Source: Mycobacterium marinum (lineage in GTDB: Bacteria; Actinomycetota; Actinomycetes; Mycobacteriales; Mycobacteriaceae). Taken from it: 64,000 bases of DNA. Each line of letters begins with the position of its first letter. Within the stretch, counting starts at the first letter, position 1. The notes under the pieces are model-generated. The model saw nothing but the letters and a program-made list of their open reading frames with translations. It did not search any database and was not told where the DNA came from. Position numbers and translations under genes: made by a program. The DNA lies in assembly GCF_003391395.1 (NCBI RefSeq), contig NZ_CP024190.1, positions 6,262,001-6,326,000 on the forward strand. The letters are read 5' to 3'. This document shows positions 39,947 through 49,182 of the stretch, piece by piece.

Positions 39947-40000
39947 AGCAGACGCAGAATCGCACGCAAAACGTGTTTTGCGTGCGATTCTGCGTCTGCT
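39947..40000. terminator. 26-bp-arm palindrome between convergent PE_PGRS and accD4
   Basis: Perfect 26-bp inverted arms (39947-39972 and 39975-40000) around a 2-base centre, beginning AGCAGACGCAGAATCGCACG and closing on CAAAAC/GTTTTG. It starts 7 bp after the PE_PGRS stop and ends 26 bp before the accD4 stop, so both genes converge on it. It could serve as a two-way terminator. There is no long T tract. I recall related AGACGCA-A-TCGC palindromes elsewhere at mycobacterial gene ends. Confidence 0.7.
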
Positions 40001-40025
40001 CGCGCTACTGGGTGGGCGGTACTCG

Positions 40026-41606
40026 CTAGACCGGGATCAGGCCGTGCTTGCGGCCCACCCGCCACCACAGCTGCTTGTCCCGCAGCAGGTGCATGGACTT
40101 GCGCAGCAGCAGCCGGGTCTGGTGCGGGTCGACGACGGCGTCGATGAACCCGCGCTCAGCCGCGATCCACGGGATCGCCATGTTCAGGTTGTAGCCCTCG
40201 ATGAAGTCACGCTTGATCTTCTGGGCCTCGGGTGTGGTCGGGTCCGGGAAACGCTTCATCAGCAACTGCGCGGCACCGTCGGCACCGATCACCGCGATGC
40301 GCGCGGTCGGCCAGGCGAAGTTGAAGTCCGCGGTCAGCTGCTTGGAGCCCATCACCGCGTACGCACCGCCGTAGGACTTGCGGATGGTGATCGTCACCTT
40401 CGGCACGTCGGCTTCCACCACGGCGTACAGGAACCGCCCGCCGCGCTTGATGATCCCGTTCTTCTCCTGCTCGGCCCCCGGCAGGAAGCCGGGTGTGTCC
40501 ACCACAAAGACCAGCGGGATCTTGAACGCGTCGCAGAACCGGACGAACCGTGCGGCCTTGTCGGAGGCTTCGTTGTCGATGGCACCGGACATGTGCATCG
40601 GCTGGTTGGCCACCACCCCCACCGGGCGTCCGTCGACGCGCGCGTAACCGGTGATGATCGCCTGGCCCGCCTGCGCGGCGACGTCGAGAAAATCCCCATC
40701 GTCGAAGATCCGCAGCAGAATCTCGTGCATGTCGTAGGCGGTGTTGTCCGAGTCCGGCACGATCGAGTCGAGCTCGAGGTCACTCGGGGTGATTTCGGGC
40801 TCCAGCCCGGGGTTGACCACCGGCGGGTCGCCAAAGCAGTCCGATGGCAGGAATGACAGGAAGTCCCGCACGTACTGGAATGCGGCGGCCTCGTCCTCGA
40901 CCACCTGGTGGATGTTGCCGTAGCGGGCCTGCGAGTCGGCGCCGCCCAATTCGTCGAGGCTGACGTCCTCGCCGGTGACGTCTTTGATCACGTCGGGCCC
41001 GGTGACGAACATGTAGCCCTGGTCTCGCACGGCGACCACCAGGTCCGTCTGGATCGGCGAATACACCGCTCCCCCAGCACATTTGCCGAGGATGATGGAG
41101 ATCTGCGGTACCTGGCCGGACAAGATCTCGTGGCGCCGGCCCAGCTCGGCGTACCACGCCAGCGAGGTCGCCGTGTCTTGAATTCGGGCGCCGGCGGAAT
41201 CGTTGATGCCGATGATCGGGCAACCGACCATCGAGCACCACTCCATCAGGCGGGCCACCTTGCGGCCGAACATCTCACCGACCGAGCCCTGAAACACGGT
41301 CTGGTCGTGGGAGAACACCCCGACCGGGCGGCCGTCGATCATGGCGTGCCCGGTGACCACCCCATCGCCGTACAGCGCGCCCGGGTCACCCGGGGTCTTG
41401 CACAGCGCACCGGTCTCGAAGAAGGTGCCCGGGTCCACCAGCGCATGCACCCGTGCGCGGGCGCTCGGAATGCCCTTCTTGTCACGCTTGGCAGCGGCCT
41501 TCTCACCGCCGGGTTCTTTGGCCAGCTCCAGGCGTTCCCGCAGTTCCGCGAGCTTCTCGGCAGTGGAGTGCACCACAGGAGCTGGGCCTGGAGCTGTATC
41601 GGTCAC
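40026..41606 (-). CDS. accD4: acyl-CoA carboxylase beta subunit AccD4
   Basis: 526 residues from a GTG whose last base in genome order overlaps the pks13 stop (TAGTG), so translation is coupled. Biotin-dependent carboxyltransferase: crotonase-like folds with NDSAGARIQD, KCAGGAVYSP and GPDVIKDVTGEDV in the N half, and VDTPGFLPGAEQEKNGI and RKSYGGAYAVM in the C half, giving the oxyanion glycines. With AccA3 and AccD5 it carboxylates the long meromycolate-side partner to give the alkylmalonyl unit condensed by Pks13. Standard order fadD32-pks13-accD4 is preserved. Confidence 0.96.
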   Translation of the reverse strand: MTDTAPGPAPVVHSTAEKLAELRERLELAKEPGGEKAAAKRDKKGIPSARARVHALVDPGTFFETGALCKTPGDPGALYGDGVVTGHAMIDGRPVGVFSHDQTVFQGSVGEMFGRKVARLMEWCSMVGCPIIGINDSAGARIQDTATSLAWYAELGRRHEILSGQVPQISIILGKCAGGAVYSPIQTDLVVAVRDQGYMFVTGPDVIKDVTGEDVSLDELGGADSQARYGNIHQVVEDEAAAFQYVRDFLSFLPSDCFGDPPVVNPGLEPEITPSDLELDSIVPDSDNTAYDMHEILLRIFDDGDFLDVAAQAGQAIITGYARVDGRPVGVVANQPMHMSGAIDNEASDKAARFVRFCDAFKIPLVFVVDTPGFLPGAEQEKNGIIKRGGRFLYAVVEADVPKVTITIRKSYGGAYAVMGSKQLTADFNFAWPTARIAVIGADGAAQLLMKRFPDPTTPEAQKIKRDFIEGYNLNMAIPWIAAERGFIDAVVDPHQTRLLLRKSMHLLRDKQLWWRVGRKHGLIPV

Positions 41607-44600
41607 TACTTGCCTACCTCACTGGTCGGTTCAGCCTTGATGTTGTCCACAGCGCGGCTCATGTGTTCGCCGACCTTGGCGATGATCGGCTCGTCGATGG
41701 CCTGGATGTGCTCGCCACCGATCGGCACGACCTCGAGGTCGGAAACATACTCGCCCCAGCCGCCGTCCGGCTGGCGAACGGCATACCGCGGCTCGAACAT
41801 GATCGCGTCGTCATGGTAGCGATCGGCCATGTAGAGGGTGACATGCCCGTCGTACGGGTGGATCTCGGCGGTGTCGATCGCCCGGTTGTCCAGGTACGAG
41901 GTGCGTTGGTGCTCGATGATGCCGGCCGGGATCTCCACCCCGCTCTGGCTGACGGCCTCGAGAACGAACCGGACCTGACCTTCGTCGTCGAGCTCCTCGA
42001 GATGCTCGTACGGGATCGCCGGAACGGTGACGTTGAACGTCTTCTCGGCGAACTTGGCGTAGCGGTCCCAGCGCTTGCGGATCTCATCCTTGGTCTGGGG
42101 GATCTCCTCCCCCGCCCGCACCGCGTCGATCAGACCGACAAACCGGACGTCTTTGCCCAGGCGCTTCAGCCCGATCGCGCACGCGTAGGCCAGCACGCCA
42201 CCCAGCGACCAGCCGACCAGGATGTAAGGCCCGTCGCCCTGCATCTCGATCAGCTTCGGCACGTATTGGGCCGCCCGCTCTTCGATTGATCCCTCGACCC
42301 GCTCGAAGCCGTACATCGGCGTATCCGCCGGCAATCGGTTCAGCAGTGGCTCGTAGACCACCGTCGAACCACCGGCCGGGTGGAACACGAACACCGGCAC
42401 CTTCGAGCTGCCCTCGGGACGGGCCCGCAGGGTGCGTACGAAGCCGTCGACGACACCGGCCTCCAGGTAGCCGCGCACCTTCTCAGCGAGCGCCTCGATG
42501 TTGTGCGAACTCAAGACGTCCTCGGTGGTGATGGAACCTTCCGCACGCTCGGACAGGCGTTGGGCCATCTTGGCGGCCTTGTCCTTATCCAGCTTGGGCA
42601 GCGGGTTGAAGATGCCCCCCGCCGACTTGCCGGTAACGATCGCCCAGGTAGCGAAGACGACACGCTCGGCGGCATCACGCGGCGGCACGTCAGAGTTCAG
42701 CGCCTTGGCGACCGCTTCCTGGTTGAGCGCATCGGCGGCACCCTTGAGATCCGGAGCCGAACTGGGCTGCCCCTTGCCGGACGGGCCGGCCGGGTCGGTG
42801 GGCGGCGGCGGCACGTCCGAGGGCGGCGGGGCGGCCGCCTCCTCCGCTGCCTGGGCAACCGCCTCCGCGGCGGGAGCCGGCGCGGAGTCGTGCTTGGCGT
42901 GCATCAGCTCCGCCTGAACCCTGGCGATTTCCTCGGCCGACTGGGTCTTCTGGTGCTCGTGCAGCTGCTCGACCTCATCACGGTGTTCGACCGCGTATTC
43001 GATCAGCTTCTCCACGTTGTAGAGGTTGGCGTCACGCACCGCCGTCAACTGGATGGGCGGCAGGTCGAAGTCGTACTCCACGCGGTTCTTGATCCGCACG
43101 GCCATCAACGAGTCCAGGCCCAGCTCGATCAGCGGCACCTCCCAGGGCAGGTCCTCGGGCTCATAGCCCATGGCCGATCCGACGATCAGGCCCAGGCGAT
43201 CGGCGATGGTTTCGCCGGTATCCGGAGTCCATCTGCCCATGCCGCTCGGCATGTAACGGTTGGTCAGGCTGTCCGTCAGCGTCTCCGCGTCGGATTCCTC
43301 GGTCGCGTCCGCGGACGCGGACGGTGCCACGGCATCGACGGCACCGTCGACACCCGCCGCAACGGCGGTACCCGCGCCGACCGCAGCCGGCAACACCGCG
43401 TCCTGGCCGCCCCGGGCGACCAGGGCGTCATAGACGAGGGTGAACGATTCATCGATGCGGGCGTGCACCTGCACCGACGCGCCGCCGGGATGGCGGGCCA
43501 GGGTCGTCACCAGCCGCGCGCCCTCGCCGGGCAACGCGCGCTGCTCGGCAGCGCTGAGCCGGGCGTCCGGAAGCACCTGCGTGGCAGCGGCTCTGACCAG
43601 TGCGGCCAGATCGGTGGCCTCGCGCGGGGCGAATTCCCAGACGTGCCGGCCATCGGGCAAGGCGACATGGTTACCCGGCATGATCACCGACGCATCACCG
43701 GAGAACTTCGCGTCCAACCAGTGCTCTTTGCGCTTGAATCGGGTGGGCGGAATGATCGCGTAGTCCGCCGGCCCGGCCGGCCCCGGGAACAGGGTGCGCA
43801 TGTCCAGGTCGTGGCCGTGCACGTAGAGCTGCGCCAGCGTCGAAATCATCGACTCGACTTCGTCTTGCTTGCGGGCCAGCGTCGGAATCAGCTGGGCGTC
43901 ATGCAGACCGGCCGAGGCCGTGGTCAGGCCAACCTGCATCAGCGCGACGGGGTTGGGCGCCAGCTCCAGGAAGGTGGTGTGCCCGCTGTCGACCGCGTTG
44001 CGGATGCCGTGGGTGAAGTAGACGCTGTGGCGCAGGCCCTTCTTCCAGTAGTCAACATCGTGGATGGGGTCACTGCCGGGTTTGACGTAGCTGCCCTCGT
44101 GCACGGTCGAGAAGATGCCGGCGGTCGGGCTCATCGGCTTGATGCCCTGCAGCTCCGCGGCGAGTTCGCCGAGCAGCGGGTCCATCTGCTGAGTGTGGCT
44201 GGCGCCCTTGGTCTGGAACTTGCGGGCGAACTTACCCTCGGATTCCGCGCGGGCGATGATCGCGTCGACCTGCTCCGGCGGGCCGCCGATGACGGTCTGG
44301 GTGGGTGCCGCGTAGACACACACCTCCAGATCGGGGAAGTCGGAGAACACTGTCTTGATCTCGTCGGCGGAGTACTCCACCAGCGCCATCAACCGGATGT
44401 ACTCGCCGAACAGCATCGCCTCGCCCTCGCCCATCAGGTGCGAGCGCGAGCAGATCGCCCGGGTGGCATCGCGCAGCGAGAGACCGCCGGCGAAGTAGGC
44501 CGACGCGGCCTCGCCCAGCGACTGGCCGACCACCGCGGCGGGCTTGGCGCCGTGGTGGCGGAGCAGCTCACCGAGCGCGACCTGGATCGCGAAGATGGTG

Positions 44601-46954
44601 ACCTGCGTGGTCTCGATGCCGTAGTCCTGCGAGTCGTCCAGAATCAGCTCGAGCACCGAGTAGCCCAGCTCGTCCTGGACCAGCGCGTCGACCTTCTCGA
44701 TCCACTCGGCGAATACCGGGTTGCGCAGGTAGAGGCTCTTGCCCATCTTGCGGTGCTGCGCGCCGAACCCGGCCAACACCCACACCGGGCCGTTGGTCAC
44801 CGGACCGTCAACGCTGAACACGCCGGGCCGCTGCTTGCCCTCGGCGACCGCGCGCAGGCCCTTGATGGCCTCTTCATGGTCGTGGGCCAGCACCACCGCG
44901 CGGGACCGGCCGTGGTTGCGCCGCGACAGCGAGCGGCCGATCGACTCCAGCGACGACGACTGGCCTTCGGGGCTTTCCATCCAGTCCGCCAATTCGGCGG
45001 CGGCGGCCTTCTTACGCGAGGTCAAAAACGCCGAAACCGCGAGCGGAATCAGGGGCTTGGTGGGCCCTTCGGCCTCTTCTTTGGCCGCGAGCTCTTCCAG
45101 CGCGACTTCCTTGAGCCGCAGCGCCTCCTCGGTGACCCCGGGCAGCTCGGGCTCCGCCTCTTCGGCTTGCCCGTAGCTGGGCGCGTCGGTGATGATCTCG
45201 CCGTACTCGTCGAAGCGCAGTGCGTGGCCTTCGGCGCTCGCCGCCTCGGACTCGCAGGCCTGCGCGGGTGCGGCCGGCGCCGACTCGGGATCGGGTTCGC
45301 GCTCGATGACATCGCGTGGCAGCACCTCGCGCACCACCACGTGGGCGTTGGCGCCGCCGAATCCGAAGCTCGATACCCCGGCCAGCGCATAGCCGCCGTA
45401 TCGCGGCCAGTCGGTGGCCGCGTCGACCACCTTCAGGCGCATCGCGTCGAAGTCGATGTAGGGGCTGGGCCCGGCGAAGTTGATCGACGGGGGCAGCTTG
45501 TCATGCTGCAACGCCAGCACCACCTTGGCCATGCTGGCCGCACCGGCGGCCGACTCCAGGTGTCCGACGTTGGTCTTGACCGCACCGAGCAAGGCGGGCC
45601 GATCCGCCGCACGCCCCTTGCCAACCACCCGGCCCAGCGCCTCGGCCTCGATCGGGTCGCCCAGGATGGTCCCGGTGCCGTGCGCCTCGATGTAGTCGAC
45701 GTTGCGCGGGTCGATGCCCGCGTCCTTGTAGGCCCGGCGCAACACGTCGGCCTGGGCGTCCTGGTTCGGCGCGATCAGGCCGTTGGACCGCCCGTCGTGG
45801 TTGACCGCGCTGCCGGCGATGACGGCCAGGATCTGGTCGCCGTCGCGGCGGGCGTCATCGACGCGCTTGAGTACCAGCATGCCGGCACCCTCGGAGCGGG
45901 TGTAGCCGTCAGCGTCGGCCGAAAACGACTTGATCCGGCCGTCCGGGGCCAGCACGGCGCCGATCTCATCGAAACCAAGCGTCACCATGGGGGTGACCAG
46001 CGCGTTCACCCCGCCGGCCACGACCACATCGGCCTCACCGTTGCGCAGCGCTTGCACGCCCTGATGGACTGCCACCAGTGAGCTCGAGCACGCGGTGTCG
46101 ATCGCCACCGAAGGCCCGCGGAAGTCGTAGAAGTAGGACACCCGGTTGGCGATGATCGACGTCGCGGTGCCGGTGATCGCATACGGGTGGGCGATGGTCG
46201 GGTCCGACACCGCCAAGAAGCTGTAGTCATTGTTGGAGACACCCACGTAGACGCCGACCGAGCCACCGCGCAAGCTCGACGGTGGGATGCGGGCGTGCTC
46301 GAGCGCCTCCCAGGTCAGCTCCAGCGCCATCCGCTGCTGCGGGTCGATGTTGTCGGCTTCGGTCTTGGCCACCGCGAAGAACTCGGAGTCGAAGCCTTTG
46401 ATGTCGCTGAGGTAGCCGCCGCGAGTGCGGGCGTTTGCGACCCGCTCGGCGATCCGCGGCTCTTCCAGAAATTCCGACCAGCGTCCCTCGGGCAGGTCGG
46501 TGATCGCGTCGCGGCCCTCCAGCAGCGCCCGCCAGGTCTCCTCCGGGGTGTTCATCTCGCCGGGCAGCCGGGTCGCCAGACCCACAATCGCAATGTCGAC
46601 CCGCTCGGCCGGGCCGTTGCGCGTCCAGTCAATGTTGTCGATGCCGTCGTCGGCGACTTCGGGCTCACCCTCGATGATGCGAGTGGCCAGCGACTCGATG
46701 GTCGGATGCTGGAAGGCAACCGCGACCGACAGGGTGACGCCGGTCATGTCTTCGACGTCGGCGGCCATGGCCACCGCATCCCGTGACGACAAACCGAGCT
46801 CGACCATCGGCACCGACTCATCGATGGAGTCCGGCGACTTCCCGACCGCCTTGCCCACCCAGTTGCGCAGCCACTGCCGCATCTCGGGGACCGTCATATC
46901 GGACTTGTTGGCTTGCGCGTCCTCGTTCGACTGGGGTTGGTCTGTGTCAGCCAT
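41606..46954 (-). CDS. pks13: mycolic-acid condensing polyketide synthase Pks13
   Basis: 1,782 residues, somewhat longer than the roughly 1,733 I recall for M. tuberculosis. Domain order ACP-KS-AT-ACP-TE is visible: N-terminal carrier with the phosphopantetheine Ser57 in LGLSSRDAV; ketosynthase Cys near 287 in DTACSSSL with EAHGTGT and NVGHLES; acyltransferase Ser near 810 in VVGQSLGEAA; second carrier Ser near 1280 in LGLDSLMAV; thioesterase Ser near 1582 in VGWSLGGV. A low-complexity Ala/Pro/Glu linker lies between the second carrier and the thioesterase. It condenses the FadD32-loaded meroacyl chain with the carboxylated alpha chain and transfers the product to trehalose. No frameshifts in 5.3 kb. 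Confidence 0.97.
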   Translation of the reverse strand: MADTDQPQSNEDAQANKSDMTVPEMRQWLRNWVGKAVGKSPDSIDESVPMVELGLSSRDAVAMAADVEDMTGVTLSVAVAFQHPTIESLATRIIEGEPEVADDGIDNIDWTRNGPAERVDIAIVGLATRLPGEMNTPEETWRALLEGRDAITDLPEGRWSEFLEEPRIAERVANARTRGGYLSDIKGFDSEFFAVAKTEADNIDPQQRMALELTWEALEHARIPPSSLRGGSVGVYVGVSNNDYSFLAVSDPTIAHPYAITGTATSIIANRVSYFYDFRGPSVAIDTACSSSLVAVHQGVQALRNGEADVVVAGGVNALVTPMVTLGFDEIGAVLAPDGRIKSFSADADGYTRSEGAGMLVLKRVDDARRDGDQILAVIAGSAVNHDGRSNGLIAPNQDAQADVLRRAYKDAGIDPRNVDYIEAHGTGTILGDPIEAEALGRVVGKGRAADRPALLGAVKTNVGHLESAAGAASMAKVVLALQHDKLPPSINFAGPSPYIDFDAMRLKVVDAATDWPRYGGYALAGVSSFGFGGANAHVVVREVLPRDVIEREPDPESAPAAPAQACESEAASAEGHALRFDEYGEIITDAPSYGQAEEAEPELPGVTEEALRLKEVALEELAAKEEAEGPTKPLIPLAVSAFLTSRKKAAAAELADWMESPEGQSSSLESIGRSLSRRNHGRSRAVVLAHDHEEAIKGLRAVAEGKQRPGVFSVDGPVTNGPVWVLAGFGAQHRKMGKSLYLRNPVFAEWIEKVDALVQDELGYSVLELILDDSQDYGIETTQVTIFAIQVALGELLRHHGAKPAAVVGQSLGEAASAYFAGGLSLRDATRAICSRSHLMGEGEAMLFGEYIRLMALVEYSADEIKTVFSDFPDLEVCVYAAPTQTVIGGPPEQVDAIIARAESEGKFARKFQTKGASHTQQMDPLLGELAAELQGIKPMSPTAGIFSTVHEGSYVKPGSDPIHDVDYWKKGLRHSVYFTHGIRNAVDSGHTTFLELAPNPVALMQVGLTTASAGLHDAQLIPTLARKQDEVESMISTLAQLYVHGHDLDMRTLFPGPAGPADYAIIPPTRFKRKEHWLDAKFSGDASVIMPGNHVALPDGRHVWEFAPREATDLAALVRAAATQVLPDARLSAAEQRALPGEGARLVTTLARHPGGASVQVHARIDESFTLVYDALVARGGQDAVLPAAVGAGTAVAAGVDGAVDAVAPSASADATEESDAETLTDSLTNRYMPSGMGRWTPDTGETIADRLGLIVGSAMGYEPEDLPWEVPLIELGLDSLMAVRIKNRVEYDFDLPPIQLTAVRDANLYNVEKLIEYAVEHRDEVEQLHEHQKTQSAEEIARVQAELMHAKHDSAPAPAAEAVAQAAEEAAAPPPSDVPPPPTDPAGPSGKGQPSSAPDLKGAADALNQEAVAKALNSDVPPRDAAERVVFATWAIVTGKSAGGIFNPLPKLDKDKAAKMAQRLSERAEGSITTEDVLSSHNIEALAEKVRGYLEAGVVDGFVRTLRARPEGSSKVPVFVFHPAGGSTVVYEPLLNRLPADTPMYGFERVEGSIEERAAQYVPKLIEMQGDGPYILVGWSLGGVLAYACAIGLKRLGKDVRFVGLIDAVRAGEEIPQTKDEIRKRWDRYAKFAEKTFNVTVPAIPYEHLEELDDEGQVRFVLEAVSQSGVEIPAGIIEHQRTSYLDNRAIDTAEIHPYDGHVTLYMADRYHDDAIMFEPRYAVRQPDGGWGEYVSDLEVVPIGGEHIQAIDEPIIAKVGEHMSRAVDNIKAEPTSEVGK

Positions 46955-46976
46955 GGCTACCTTTGCTTACGCTTGC

Positions 46977-48866
46977 TTACGATCCGGTGGCGAAGACTGT
47001 CGGGGAGCCGACGCCGCTGCGCAGGCTGCCGTCGATGTAGGCGGTGCGGCAGGCGCGGCGGCCGATCTTGCCACTCGAAGTCCGAGGAATGGTCCCGGCC
47101 GACACCAGCAGCACGTCCCGTACCGTCACTCCGTGACCGACGGCGACGGCCGCCCGGATGTCATCGGCGATCGGCTGGTATTCGAGCTTGTGGGTACCCG
47201 CGGCGCGTTCGCCGACGATCACCAACTGCTCGGAGGTGTCCTCGGGGTCGAAGCTCAGTCCGGCATGCGGGTCCTCGAAGACCTTCTGCGGCAATTGGTT
47301 GGCCGGTACGGAGAAGGCCGCGACGTACCCGACCCGCAGCGCCTTGGTGGACTCTTGCGCCGTGTATTCGAGGTCCTGCGGGTAGTGGTTGCGACCGTCG
47401 ATGATGACCAGGTCCTTGATCCGGCCGGCGATGTAGAGGTGGCCCTTGAAGTAGGTCCCGTAGTCGCCGGTGCGCACCCACAAGCCATCGTCGGGAGCGC
47501 CCTCGGCATGCGACTCGGGAACCCGCGACTTGAGGATGTTACGGAAGGTCTGGGCGGACTCTTCTTCCTTGCCCCAGTAGCCGATACCCAGGTTGTTGCC
47601 GTGCAACCAGATCTCACCGATCTGGCCGTCCGGGAGCTCACTGGCCGTCTCGGTGTCGACGATGACCGCCCATTCATCGACACCGACCTTGCCCGCCGAA
47701 ACCTGCGCGACGGCGTTTGGCGCGTCGGCGGCCACCTCGACGAAGCGCTGCTTGTTCAGCTCGTCGCGGTCGACGTGGATGACCGTCGGCACCTCGTCCA
47801 TCGGTGTGGTGGAGACGAACAGGGTGGCCTCGGCCAAGCCGTAGGACGGCTTGACCGCGGTCTCGCGCAGGCCGTAGGGCTCGAACGCCTTGAAGAACTT
47901 GCGCATCGAAGCCGGCGACACCGGCTCGCTGCCGTTCAGGATGCCCTTGACGTTGCTCAGGTCCAGTGGCGGTTCGTCGTCGCGGGGCACACCGCGCATC
48001 GCGGCGTGCTCGAACGCAAAGTTCGGCGCGGCCGAGAAGGTGCCGCCGGTCTCGCCCGGCTTGCGGGCAAGCTCACGGATCCAGCGCCCGGGCCGGCGCA
48101 CGAACGCGGCCGGCGTCATGAAGGTGAAGCTGTGCCCGAGCACCGACGCCAACAGCACCGTGATCAGGCCCATGTCGTGGAAGAACGGCAGCCAGCTGAC
48201 CCCGCGGTCACCTTCCTGGCCTTCCAGCGCGTTGAGCACCTGCAGCACGTTGGTGGGCAGGTTCAGGTGGGTGATCTGCACGCCAGAGGGGACGCGGGTG
48301 GAGCCGGAGGTGTACTGCAGGTAGGCGGTGGTCAACTCGTTGGCTTCGGGTTGCTGCCAGGTGGAGGCGACCTCGGTTGGCACCGCGTCGACCGCGATCA
48401 CTCGGGGCCGCTCTTTGGCCGACCGGCTGCGGATGAACTTCCGCACGCCCTCGGCGGAGTCGGTGGTGGTCAGGATGGTCGACGGCGTGCAGTCGTCGAG
48501 CACGGCGTGCAGGCGGCCGACGTGGCCCGGCTCGGCCGGGTCGAACAGCGGCACCGCGATCCGGCCGGAGTAGAGCGCACCGAAGAACGAGATGAGGTAG
48601 TCCAGGTTCTGCGGGCACAGGATCGCGATGCGGTCACCCGGCTGAGTCACCTGCTGCAGCCGCGCACCGACGGCGCGGTTGCGGGCGCTGAACTCCGACC
48701 ACAAGATGTCGCGCTCGACACCGTCGCGCTCGGTGGAGAAGTCCAAGAAGCGGTAGGCCAGCTTGTCGCCACGAACCCGTGCCCATTTCTCGACGTGACG
48801 AACCAGGTTCGTGTTCTCCGGGAACCTGATCTTTCCATTCACGATGAACGGGTTGTGGTACGCCAT
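46977..48866 (-). CDS. fadD32: long-chain fatty-acyl-AMP ligase FadD32
   Basis: 629 residues from the ATG at 48866, chosen because AGGAGA is 8 bases upstream; an in-frame GTG at 48884 would add six residues. Adenylating enzyme: P-loop-like YTSGSTRVPSG, the LPFFHDMGLI and SAAPNFAFEHA substrate region, GEIWLHGNN, WVRTGDYG and the C-terminal hinge GRNHYPQDLEYT, with the late Lys in RTSSGKIGRRA. It activates meromycolic acid as acyl-AMP and loads it onto the N-terminal carrier of Pks13. Fatty-acyl-AMP ligases carry an insertion that blocks CoA use; its place is consistent here. Nearly collinear with Rv3801c. Confidence 0.96.
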   Translation of the reverse strand: MAYHNPFIVNGKIRFPENTNLVRHVEKWARVRGDKLAYRFLDFSTERDGVERDILWSEFSARNRAVGARLQQVTQPGDRIAILCPQNLDYLISFFGALYSGRIAVPLFDPAEPGHVGRLHAVLDDCTPSTILTTTDSAEGVRKFIRSRSAKERPRVIAVDAVPTEVASTWQQPEANELTTAYLQYTSGSTRVPSGVQITHLNLPTNVLQVLNALEGQEGDRGVSWLPFFHDMGLITVLLASVLGHSFTFMTPAAFVRRPGRWIRELARKPGETGGTFSAAPNFAFEHAAMRGVPRDDEPPLDLSNVKGILNGSEPVSPASMRKFFKAFEPYGLRETAVKPSYGLAEATLFVSTTPMDEVPTVIHVDRDELNKQRFVEVAADAPNAVAQVSAGKVGVDEWAVIVDTETASELPDGQIGEIWLHGNNLGIGYWGKEEESAQTFRNILKSRVPESHAEGAPDDGLWVRTGDYGTYFKGHLYIAGRIKDLVIIDGRNHYPQDLEYTAQESTKALRVGYVAAFSVPANQLPQKVFEDPHAGLSFDPEDTSEQLVIVGERAAGTHKLEYQPIADDIRAAVAVGHGVTVRDVLLVSAGTIPRTSSGKIGRRACRTAYIDGSLRSGVGSPTVFATGS

Positions 48867-48895
48867 GGGGCCCTCTCCTGTCACAACACTGCTCA

Positions 48896-48953
48896 GTCGG
48901 CTACGCCGACGGGGTTACATTTCGGTCGGCTGGGCCGACGTTTTACATCTGTG
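48896..48953 (-). promoter_or_regulatory. paired palindromic repeats before fadD32, candidate operator
   Basis: GTCGGC-TAC-GCCGAC (48896-48910) and GTCGGC-TGG-GCCGAC (48925-48939), 29 bp apart, each followed by a related tail ending TTACAT. So a 29-bp unit is tandemly repeated, each with a 6-bp-arm palindrome. They sit 30-90 bp before the fadD32 ATG in a 316-bp non-coding stretch, where the promoter of fadD32-pks13-accD4 should be. The form fits a dimeric regulator bound twice. The identity of any protein is unknown. Confidence 0.5.
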
Positions 48954-48976
48954 CGCGGACCAGCCCTCGAGCGGCG

Positions 48977-48998
48977 CGCGCGAGCCACAGCTCGCGCG
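48977..48998. other. 9-bp-stem hairpin in the fadD32 to Rv3802c-like interval
   Basis: CGCGCGAGC-CACA-GCTCGCGCG, a perfect 9-bp stem with a 4-base loop, about 185 bp after the stop of the cutinase-like gene on the leftward strand. It lacks a T tract, so it could be a weak terminator or a leader structure for fadD32. The remaining part of this 316-bp interval (48999-49182) shows an A/T-rich patch TTAACATTAAGAGAAATTT on the minus strand but no gene. Confidence 0.45.
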
Positions 48999-49182
48999 AC
49001 GGTGCCAGCTTCGACCCGATGCGGCCTTCCACATGCTCTTAAATTTCTCTTAATGTTAAGGGGCGGGGCGCGACAGACCAAATCACAAGGTACCGCTGTT
49101 TGCGCCCGCCATCGCGAGCGAGTCGCTGTGTCCCCCTGGCGAGGCCCGTCGGCGGTCGCCGATCGCTACTACCGGGACTCGA

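Noticed and set aside
42380..46081. A 1,233-codon rightward open frame opposite pks13
   Set aside because: The real leftward frame encodes all five Pks13 domains; the antisense frame is a high-GC third-position artefact rich in Gly, Arg and Leu without motifs.
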